37,867 bases of DNA from positions 1 through 37,867 of the forward strand of contig JAVYVJ010000002.1 of assembly GCA_038727705.1 (NCBI GenBank). The letters run 5' to 3'. Below the pieces are notes generated by a model. That model saw nothing but the letters and a program-made list of their open reading frames with translations, searched no databases and had not been told where the DNA came from. This document shows, piece after piece, positions 6,246 to 12,881 of this stretch. The stretch's first letter is position 1. Every line of letters begins with the position of its first letter. Source of the stretch: Zestosphaera sp. Its GTDB lineage: Archaea > Thermoproteota > Thermoprotei_A > Sulfolobales > NBVN01. Made by a program: the position numbers and the translations under genes.

Positions 6246-8618
6246 ATGAAGCTTAAGTTCTATCTGATTGACGTGAGTTATGAGGTGGAGAACAACGCAC
6301 CTGTGATCATGCTATGGGGCCTCAGCGAGGATTCGGAGCCCATCCTAATAAGAGACACTACCTTCAGGCCCTACTTCTATGCAGTCCCCAGAGATGGCGC
6401 GGACCTCGAGGAAGTGAGGAGGGGGGTTAAAGCGCTGAGCAAGCCCAGGTCGCCGATAACTGACGTCAGCGTCGCTGATAGGAAGTACTACGGCAGACCC
6501 GTCAAGGCCCTCAAGATAGTGACGGTAGTGCCGGAGAGCGTTAGGGAGTACAGGGAGGAGGTCTCGAGGCTTCCCGACGTTAGGGAGGTTCTCGAGGCCG
6601 ACATAAGGTTCTCCATGCGTTACGTGCTGGACAGGGAGGCCCTACCCTGCAGCTGGTATGAGGCGGAGGTCGAGGAGGCCGGCGCGGGCGGGCTCAGAGT
6701 CAAGGGCGCCTACACCCTAAAGAGCGGGTTGCAGAGGCTTGAGGAGGCGAGGCCCCCGAAGCTCAAGACGCTGGCTTTCGACATAGAGGTCTACAGCCCG
6801 CTGGGGTCCCTGAGGCCTGAGAACAACCCAGTGATAATAATTGCGACGGCGAACAGTGAGGGCGAGGTCAGGGTGATGGTTAAGGAGGAGGGGGGTAGTG
6901 ACGCCTCACTTATAGAGGAGTTCGTCGAGTACGTGATCGACTACGACCCGGACGTCGTAGTAGGCTACAACTCCAACATGTTCGACTGGCAGTACCTGAT
7001 TCAGAGGGCTCAGGCGCTCAAGGTGAGGCTCGACGTGGGGAGGGTTAAGGGAGGGGTTCCAAGGCAGTCCGCCTACGGCCACATCTCGATCCCGGGTAGA
7101 TTGCACGTAGACCTCTATAACTTCGCTGAGGAAATACCGGAGGTTAAGGTCAAGTCCCTGGACGAGGTTGCCGACTACCTAGGCGTCATGAGGAAGTCAG
7201 AGAGGGTGCTGATCCCGTGGCACGAGATACCTAGGTACTGGGACAGTAAGGAATTGAGGGACACCTTGATCAGGTACGCTAGGGACGACGCCGTCTCAAC
7301 ACTCCTCCTCGCTAAGGAGTTCCTGCCCTTCGCCATACAGCTCTCAAGCCTCACGGGCCTCCCGCTGGACCAGGTCGGGGCGGCGTCGGTGGGCTACAGG
7401 CTCGAGTGGTACTTAATGCGTGAGGCAGTCAAGTATGGCGAGCTAATACCGAACAGGGTTGAGAGGCCTTACGAGCCCTATAAGGGGGCGATAGTCCTGG
7501 AGCCTGTTAAGGGGGTTCATGAGGACGTCGTGGTTCTGGACTTCACATCCATGTACCCGAACCTGATGATCAAGTACAACGTGAGCCCGGACACCCTGGT
7601 GGAGGGGGGATGCGATGAGACGAGGTGCCACACCATCGAAGAGCTCAACTACAGATTCCTGAAGGAGCCGCCGGGCTTCTACAAGAACGTTCTCACAACC
7701 CTCCTCAGGCTCAGGAGCGAGATAAGGACTACTATGAAGAGGCTGGATCCTGAGAGCCTCGAATACAGGGTGCTGGACGAGAGGCAGAGGGTCCTCAAGA
7801 TCCTCGCGAACGCGTCATACGGCTACATGGGGTGGGTCGGCGCCAGATGGTACTTCAAGGAAGGGGCGGAGAGCATAACGGCCTTAGGTAGGAAGACCAT
7901 ATTGAGGGCGATCGAGATAGCTAGGTCCCTCGGCCTCAAGGTGATTTACGGTGACACGGACTCGCTCTTCACGAGCTATGTGAGGGACCTAGTCGAGGAC
8001 TTCATAAACAGGGTGGGTGACGAACTCGGGCTCGAGATCAAGGTCGACAAGATATACAGGAGGGTCTTCTTCACTGAGGCTAAGAAGAGGTACGTAGGCC
8101 TGACGGAGGACGGCCGGATAGACATAGTGGGTTTCGAAGCCGTTAGGGGGGACTGGACAGACATAGCTAAGGACGTTCAGGAGGAGGTGGCGAGGATCGT
8201 TCTGACGACGAAGAACGTTGGCGAGGCGGTCAACCACGTGAGGAGGGTGATCGAGGAGGTCAGGAACGGGAGGGTGGGCATAGAGAAGCTGATAATATGG
8301 AAGACCCTGACCAAGAGGGTGAGCGAGTACGAGGTCGACGCACCACACGTTATGGCCGCCAGAAGACTTGAGAAGCTCGGGATAAGGACGGACGTAGGCA
8401 GTAAGATAGGGTACGTCGTCGTCAGAGGGTCGGGCAATATCTCCTCGAGAGCCTACCCATACATGCTCGTCAAGCCCAACGAGATTGACGTGGACTACTA
8501 CATTAACCACCAGGTGATCCCAGCTGCCCTCAGAATACTTTCGTACTTCGGCGTTACGGAGAAGCAGCTTGAAGCGCCCAGGGGCAGGTCGCTGGCAGAC
8601 TTCCTCAGCAAGAAGTAG
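6246..8618 (+). CDS. polB: Family B DNA polymerase (PolB3-like)
   Basis: This is a replicative-type DNA polymerase with proofreading. From an ATG at 6246 the protein is 790 aa. Exonuclease motifs are FDIEVYS (Asp179, Glu181), VGYNSNMFDW and YARDDA. Polymerase motifs are A DFTSMYPN (Asp432), B ILANASYGYMGW, and C IYGDTDS (Asp570, Asp572), with EAKKRYVG as the KxY element. All catalytic acids are present. The frame extends to a TTG at 6174, but the extra 24 residues do not look like polymerase. An AT-rich TATA element at 6201-6211 lies about 35-45 nt before ATG 6246, so I prefer the ATG. The length and the SMYPN form of motif A resemble crenarchaeal PolB3 rather than the longer PolB1. The assignment to that paralogue is tentative. 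DnaG is encoded convergently just downstream. Confidence 0.93.
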   Translation: MKLKFYLIDVSYEVENNAPVIMLWGLSEDSEPILIRDTTFRPYFYAVPRDGADLEEVRRGVKALSKPRSPITDVSVADRKYYGRPVKALKIVTVVPESVREYREEVSRLPDVREVLEADIRFSMRYVLDREALPCSWYEAEVEEAGAGGLRVKGAYTLKSGLQRLEEARPPKLKTLAFDIEVYSPLGSLRPENNPVIIIATANSEGEVRVMVKEEGGSDASLIEEFVEYVIDYDPDVVVGYNSNMFDWQYLIQRAQALKVRLDVGRVKGGVPRQSAYGHISIPGRLHVDLYNFAEEIPEVKVKSLDEVADYLGVMRKSERVLIPWHEIPRYWDSKELRDTLIRYARDDAVSTLLLAKEFLPFAIQLSSLTGLPLDQVGAASVGYRLEWYLMREAVKYGELIPNRVERPYEPYKGAIVLEPVKGVHEDVVVLDFTSMYPNLMIKYNVSPDTLVEGGCDETRCHTIEELNYRFLKEPPGFYKNVLTTLLRLRSEIRTTMKRLDPESLEYRVLDERQRVLKILANASYGYMGWVGARWYFKEGAESITALGRKTILRAIEIARSLGLKVIYGDTDSLFTSYVRDLVEDFINRVGDELGLEIKVDKIYRRVFFTEAKKRYVGLTEDGRIDIVGFEAVRGDWTDIAKDVQEEVARIVLTTKNVGEAVNHVRRVIEEVRNGRVGIEKLIIWKTLTKRVSEYEVDAPHVMAARRLEKLGIRTDVGSKIGYVVVRGSGNISSRAYPYMLVKPNEIDVDYYINHQVIPAALRILSYFGVTEKQLEAPRGRSLADFLSKK

Positions 8619-8629
8619 GTTGAGGCCCG

Positions 8630-9871
8630 CTACTGGAGGACCTCGTCGAACGTCAGGATCGTGAGGTCCACCGGCTTCTTAGTTATCGTGGCGACCCTGT
8701 GGCAGAGTATCAGCTTCACGCCCTTAACCGCCGCAGCGTCGACGAGTCTGGGTGTCGCGATGCCGTCCATCACCACCGCGTAAACAGTCTTATCGGTTGT
8801 CAACAGGTAGTCAACCAGATCCTTAACGGGGATCCTGCCTAACTCACTCCAAGAACTATCGTACACAATCCCCTCTAGAGTGCCCTTAACTCCATTTATA
8901 GATTCAAGAACTTTACTCGGGATTGTGTACGTCTCGAGAACCTCGGCCTTAGGAGGTGCTTCAGCCTCAGGAACCTGTATAGTCGTCTCAGCCTCAGGCG
9001 TTGCGGGAACAGACTCAACAATCTCAGCCTTAGTCGGAGCGGCGGGCACCTCGCCGATCAAGGACTGCAGGAAGGTCTGCAGCGGGACGGCGTTCTTCAG
9101 GGCTTTCTGGATCTCTTTCCCAGTTAGCTCCTCCACCTCACGGCCGGTCGGGGCCCTGGCAACTAAATCTATCCTAATGCCTCCCGCAAGGTTCTTAACG
9201 ATCATGGCGCCCACGCGATCGCCGTCGACGAAGGCTATGACTTTCTTCTTCCTCTGAGCCAGCTCCACAAGCGACTTAGGGATCTCCCCCTTAGCGCCCT
9301 CAACCGCTATGACGTTCCTATAGCCGTACTTTAAGAGATTTATGACGTCCGCCCTCCCCTCAACTATTATCAGCGTGTCCGAGGTCTCCGCTTCAGGACC
9401 TGCAGGCAGTCTCTCAGGCCCGTACTCCACGATCTCACCTATCTTAACCGCCTCGCTAACCTCGGTCAGAACCTCCTTTATGTCCACAGCCTTCTCCTGA
9501 AGCATGTCCCTCAGTATCTCCTTAGCCCTATCTACAACCTTCTTCAGCTTCTCCTGCCTCAAGTCAACGATCTCGACCACCTTAATCTTCGTCGGGTAGG
9601 GCCCGACCTTATCAACGGTCTCCACTAAAGCCGCCAGCAAGGCCGTCTCGACCTTGTCGAGGTTTGAGGGAATGATAATCTCCCCAACGCTCTTACCATT
9701 TACCTGCTTCACCTCGACCACTATCCTGCCTATCCTCCCCTTATCCTGCAATTCCCTCAAATCATACTCAGGGCTGAACAGGCCCTCCGTCTGCCCAAAG
9801 ACAGCTCCTATTATGTCGGGCTTGTCGACCGAACCGGCGACCTCGACCTTCGCTCTTATCACGTACTTCAT
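8630..9871 (-). CDS. dnaG: Archaeal DnaG (TOPRIM primase-like)
   Basis: This is the archaeal DnaG homologue, which in other archaea has primase activity and is also a subunit of the RNA exosome. The N-terminal domain begins MKYVIRAKVEV. The TOPRIM domain carries IIVEGRADV (Glu171) and AFVDGDRVG (Asp216, Asp218). Family members usually have DGDRGG; one Gly is Val here. A Glu/Ala/Pro-rich linker (about 270-312) connects to a C-terminal domain that starts near YTIPSKVLESINGVKG. ATG 9871 has the Shine-Dalgarno sequence GGTGAG a few nt upstream. The 413-aa length is normal. It converges with polB, 11 nt apart, and its promoter region faces the twin-CX3C gene. Confidence 0.92.
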   Translation of the reverse strand: MKYVIRAKVEVAGSVDKPDIIGAVFGQTEGLFSPEYDLRELQDKGRIGRIVVEVKQVNGKSVGEIIIPSNLDKVETALLAALVETVDKVGPYPTKIKVVEIVDLRQEKLKKVVDRAKEILRDMLQEKAVDIKEVLTEVSEAVKIGEIVEYGPERLPAGPEAETSDTLIIVEGRADVINLLKYGYRNVIAVEGAKGEIPKSLVELAQRKKKVIAFVDGDRVGAMIVKNLAGGIRIDLVARAPTGREVEELTGKEIQKALKNAVPLQTFLQSLIGEVPAAPTKAEIVESVPATPEAETTIQVPEAEAPPKAEVLETYTIPSKVLESINGVKGTLEGIVYDSSWSELGRIPVKDLVDYLLTTDKTVYAVVMDGIATPRLVDAAAVKGVKLILCHRVATITKKPVDLTILTFDEVLQ

Positions 9872-9958
9872 TCAGACTCACCTATGGTAAGCATCACTAA
9901 CATAAATTCCGTAATCTCCATAATAAGTTCGAATTAAGTGTGTTTGTCAGGGGTCGTT

Positions 9959-10102
9959 ATGCAACGTGAGTGCAGGGAGAGAACACACGCGGTAAGCGTC
10001 TGTAGGGAGAAGTGCGCTGAGTACCCGTTCTCAAGCAGGGAGGAGTTTGAGGGTTGTGTAGAGTCCTGCGTGAGGGAGACGATTAAACATTCACGCCACT
10101 AA
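9959..10102 (+). CDS. Small twin-CX3C protein (47 aa), unrecognised
   Basis: A short frame from ATG 9959 to TAA 10102 encodes 47 residues with four of its five cysteines in two CX3C motifs, VCREKC and GCVESC, separated by 13 residues. The fifth Cys is at position 5. A ribosome-binding-like AGGGGT lies just before the ATG, and AT-rich elements upstream could be a promoter. The protein is highly charged and probably forms a helical hairpin held by disulfides or a metal ion, as in eukaryotic small Tim chaperones (analogy only). It lies between divergent dnaG and an HTH regulator. It is too short to be sure, but Cys spacing and the ribosome site argue that it is real. Confidence 0.55.
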   Translation: MQRECRERTHAVSVCREKCAEYPFSSREEFEGCVESCVRETIKHSRH

Positions 10103-10137
10103 CACTTAATAACCTCATTAGCTACTCCACTACCGTA

Positions 10138-10452
10138 GTGAGGAGTTTGGATCACCTACCATGTGATGTGGTGGCTAAAGAACTCATGCCGGCTGTGAGG
10201 GCCGCCCTAGCCATAACACTCGTGAAGCAACATGGATTAACGATCTACAGAACCGCCAAACTGCTCGGCGTGGCTCCTGCAGCAGTCTCCAACTACCTGA
10301 CGGCACGGAGGTCAAGTAAGCCTCTAGTCGACAGGTTACTGAATGATGAGAGGTACTCGAGGTATGTGAGGGAGTACTCCCTCAAGATCGTCAGCGGTGA
10401 GATGAGCGTTAACGACTTGATGTGTCTGCTCTGCAAACTCTACCGTGTCTAA
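10138..10452 (+). CDS. HTH transcriptional regulator (COG2522-like)
   Basis: This 104-aa protein has an N-terminal helical segment LPCDVVAKELMPAVRAALA. A classic Cro/XRE-type helix-turn-helix follows, TIYRTAKLLGVAPAAVSNYL (about 36-55), then a helical tail with CLLC near the end. The pattern PCxxV...P.R near the N terminus and a Cys pair at the C terminus are typical of an archaeal family of predicted regulators. The Cys residues may bind a metal or sense redox state. The start is GTG 10138; a TATA-like CTTAATAA about 25-33 nt upstream suggests a leaderless mRNA. Its target is unknown. Confidence 0.75.
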   Translation: MRSLDHLPCDVVAKELMPAVRAALAITLVKQHGLTIYRTAKLLGVAPAAVSNYLTARRSSKPLVDRLLNDERYSRYVREYSLKIVSGEMSVNDLMCLLCKLYRV

Positions 10453-10501
10453 CGCTGACAACGCTTATTTCCCTCAGCCCGCAGTTAACACGGTGTCTTA
10501 A

Positions 10502-11206
10502 GTGCTGAAAGCCGCGATAATCGCGGGCGGACTTGCTAAGAGATTAAGACCCATAACGGAGGAGATTCCTAAGTCCCTCGTCGAGGTTGCCGGGAAGCCG
10601 GTGATCGAGTGGCAGCTGCGATGGCTAAAGAGCAACGGAGTTGACTCTATCGTGATCCTGGCAGGCTACAGGTACGAGAAACTCATAGAGTTTCTGGGGT
10701 CCGGGAGGAAGTTTGGCGTGAGCGTCACGTACGTGGTTGAGGACACACCCCTTGGAACCGGAGGGGCGATAAAGAATGCGGAGCCCTACCTGAGGAACGA
10801 GATTTTCGTGGCGGTCAACGGGGACGTGATAACAGACATCCCGATAGTCAAGCTAGTCGACGCGGTGAAGCGTAGCGAAGCCCTCGCCGCCGCGATAGCT
10901 CTAGTCCCACTCAAGTCACCGTACGGAGTCGTCAAGATATCAACGGACGGCAGGGTCGAGAACTTCGTTGAGAAACCAAGCATAGAGGATTATTTGATCA
11001 ACGCGGGCGTCTACGTTATGAAGAGCGACATCTTCAACTACCTCCCGGAGGTGGGCGATATAGAGAGGACTGCCTTCCCTCAGCTGGCTAGGGAGGGCAG
11101 ACTCCACGGGATGAAGTTCACGAGCAACTACTGGAAGTCCATAGACACGATAAAGGACGTTGAGGAGGCCGCGAACGACATAAACGCGGGGAGGCTCAGG
11201 ATCTAG
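10502..11206 (+). CDS. Sugar-phosphate nucleotidyltransferase
   Basis: This NDP-sugar pyrophosphorylase joins a nucleoside triphosphate to a sugar 1-phosphate. The signature AAIIAGGLAKRLRPITEEIP with the following KSLVEV motif is at the N terminus. VNGDVITDI supplies the metal-binding Asp, and VEKP and NAGVYV are further conserved blocks. At 234 aa it consists of the catalytic domain only, with no left-handed beta-helix, so it resembles mannose-1-phosphate guanylyltransferases or glucose-1-phosphate thymidylyltransferases. The exact nucleotide and sugar cannot be fixed. The start is GTG 10502. It probably feeds glycan synthesis, together with the DPM1-like and UGM-like genes in this window. 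Confidence 0.87.
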   Translation: MLKAAIIAGGLAKRLRPITEEIPKSLVEVAGKPVIEWQLRWLKSNGVDSIVILAGYRYEKLIEFLGSGRKFGVSVTYVVEDTPLGTGGAIKNAEPYLRNEIFVAVNGDVITDIPIVKLVDAVKRSEALAAAIALVPLKSPYGVVKISTDGRVENFVEKPSIEDYLINAGVYVMKSDIFNYLPEVGDIERTAFPQLAREGRLHGMKFTSNYWKSIDTIKDVEEAANDINAGRLRI

Positions 11207-11255
11207 ATCCACTGAATCAATATAATTCCTCTGGAGAACATACTATCAGGGCTAC

Positions 11256-11834
11256 ATGATGGATAGGAGAGAGCCGCACGTCCTGATCAACCTCTTCGGA
11301 CTGAGTGGGGGAAGCGTTTCAGAAGCCCTTCAGAACATGGGGAGACATAGGGATGTGGACGGTTTTTATGTCGGAGATTGGGTTGATGAGGTGGGCGACG
11401 ACCTCAGGCAGCTGGCCAGCGGGCTCGCCGAGTCACTATCACACCCACATCTAATCCTTAAAGTCAGGAAGCCTGAAGTGCTGAGAGAGCTGGACCTCCT
11501 GACCGGAGAACTTCAGAAAGTCGAGGTAGTGGCTGTAGTGACCGACCTCAATGCGCTGGGGTCTGGAGGGCGTGAGAGACTCCGGGTAGGGTTTGAAACC
11601 TTAAACCCGTATCCCAACCTAAGCAAGCTCGCCGGTCTGGGTATCACGTATCTTGTGACGCCGTTAGCCCTCTTGAGGAGCAGAACCGCTCGGGAGGCAG
11701 AGGCTAAGGGCTTGAGAGTGATCGCCCTCAACGTCAACTCACCTGAGAACTACATGAAGTCGAGAAACCTTAAGGTCTACGCCGTAGTGACAGACAAACC
11801 GACGATAAGGAGGGAGGCTGAGAGCCTCATATAG
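11256..11834 (+). CDS. Glycerophosphodiester-phosphodiesterase-like protein, divergent
   Basis: The C-terminal half, from LGITYLVTPLALLRSRTAREAEAKG through VYAVVTDKP, resembles the last strands of a GDPD TIM barrel. In true enzymes this region reads '...lv..ah..Gl.v..WTvN...~VdgiiTDkP'. The protein is only 192 aa against about 230-250 for the family. The N-terminal His-Arg-Gly signature of active GDPDs is missing, as are clear metal-binding Glu-x-Asp residues. It may therefore be an inactive or repurposed member. The start is ATG 11256, with a TATA-like AATATAATT about 31-39 nt upstream. The family call is tentative. Confidence 0.45.
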   Translation: MMDRREPHVLINLFGLSGGSVSEALQNMGRHRDVDGFYVGDWVDEVGDDLRQLASGLAESLSHPHLILKVRKPEVLRELDLLTGELQKVEVVAVVTDLNALGSGGRERLRVGFETLNPYPNLSKLAGLGITYLVTPLALLRSRTAREAEAKGLRVIALNVNSPENYMKSRNLKVYAVVTDKPTIRREAESLI

Positions 11835-11844
11835 GACTTGGGGT

Positions 11845-12039
11845 TTAGGCCTCGTAGTATTTGATTTTGATGTCGACCCCAATCCACAGCTCTGAACCAG
11901 GGGGAACCCCCATACCCCTAAATATTTTTACAGTGCATTAAGACGCGGGTTTCCGCCTATCTAACCTATCTAGCTCGAAGCCGCATCTCCTGCATTTAAA
12001 TATCCGTCCACTCGACACTCCCCAACACCGGCTCTGGTT
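11845..12039 (-). pseudogene. tnpB: TnpB (IS200/IS605-type) C-terminal fossil
   Basis: Reading the minus strand in one frame gives NQSRCWGVSSGRIFKC and then RRCGFELDRLDRRKPAS, stop (TAA at 11940-11938). The same frame then continues with VKIFRGMGVPPGSELWIGV to a second stop at 11847-11845. The SGRIFKCxxCGFELDR stretch is the zinc-ribbon end of TnpB/OrfB, and the part after the stop resembles the usual C-terminal tail. The first ribbon CxxC is reduced to a single Cys, and no catalytic RuvC segment remains upstream. This is a decayed, non-functional insertion remnant filling most of the gap between the GDPD-like and SpoIIM-like genes. Confidence 0.62.
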
Positions 12040-12180
12040 AAGGGCTTGACGACCAGGTGGATCTCGGCAGTTTTTGAGCCGTCATGAAGTGCATGCATGT
12101 CAGATACCCTCGAAGCTCATCACGCATCAGGGGGCATGACTCACATCATTCAATCCTTAAATAGGTTCGTGCAGGACTTA
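12040..12180. other. Non-coding stretch beside the TnpB fossil
   Basis: Together with the fossil this forms a 346-nt gap without an intact gene. I see no convincing frame, tRNA or insertion-sequence end in this part. The alternative minus frame starting at an ATG near 12097 encodes about 41 residues with no recognisable motif. The segment may hold further scrambled transposon sequence. Confidence 0.4.
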
Positions 12181-12747
12181 TTAAGCCCGCACGATCGGCG
12201 CCACTATAAGCATCGTCACGAAGACCTCAATCAACGCCGCGAGGGCCAGTAGCAGGACAACTATTGGGAACCTGGTAAAGGTTTCCCTGAACGCCGCCCT
12301 AACCCTCCCCGCTTCAGACCTTCTGAAGACGGAGGAGACGACTCCAACACCTAGATGCGTCCCGAGAACCGCTGAGTAGATGAGCGCCGAGATCTCGAGT
12401 ATGCCGTGAGGCAGTATCAACGCGACGCCGGCCATAACGTCCCCCATACTGGAGAGAACAACCCCAATCACGTATCCATTAACCATCATGACGCCGGCAG
12501 GGCCAACGACGGAAACCCCCAGAATCAGGTTGAGGAGCGCCACCCTCAGATTATTCATAAATATCGTTAGGCTCAGCATCATTAGCGACTTGAGATCCGA
12601 CGTGCTGTAGGACTCGGTCAGAGGTCTGAACTGCTCCTTGAGGGCCTCGGCAAGCCCCTCACTCTGCTGGGGTGGGGATGAGAGGCCCGCCGCGACCGAG
12701 GCTAGGAAAAGCAGGGTGATCACAGATGCCGTAAGCCTTCTGCTCAA
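12181..12747 (-). CDS. SpoIIM/DUF95-family membrane protein
   Basis: This integral membrane protein has the SpoIIM/DUF95 signature, an N-terminal NNLRVALLNLILG helix followed by VNGYVIGVV and the hallmark ILPHGILEISALI. An N-terminal hydrophobic segment (residues 5-22) may be a signal peptide or anchor. About four further membrane helices follow. In spore formers SpoIIM acts in septal-membrane and peptidoglycan remodelling. The archaeal role is unknown, and some members are thought to be membrane-curvature or transport helpers. The start is TTG 12747, with the Shine-Dalgarno sequence GGTGAT shortly upstream. Confidence 0.78.
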   Translation of the reverse strand: MSRRLTASVITLLFLASVAAGLSSPPQQSEGLAEALKEQFRPLTESYSTSDLKSLMMLSLTIFMNNLRVALLNLILGVSVVGPAGVMMVNGYVIGVVLSSMGDVMAGVALILPHGILEISALIYSAVLGTHLGVGVVSSVFRRSEAGRVRAAFRETFTRFPIVVLLLALAALIEVFVTMLIVAPIVRA

Positions 12748-12881
12748 CCGCCATCACCACGTTAGATTACTCTCGGAGGAATTAAACCCCCAGCACCGTT
12801 AAAGCTAATATGTCGTTCAGTCCTAGAGTAATGTAGGGAGATCCGCTGGAGGAGTCAAACGACCGCCAGAGGTCTTGCGGC

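Noticed and set aside
7989-8510. 173-residue open frame on the minus strand inside polB
   Set aside because: It is a shadow of the polymerase gene. All catalytic motifs are in the plus frame, and the shadow product has no motif.
11845-11913. 22-residue mini-gene beginning MGVPPGSELW on the minus strand
   Set aside because: It continues the reading frame of the TnpB remnant beyond its stop codon, so it is better explained as the tail of the fossil.
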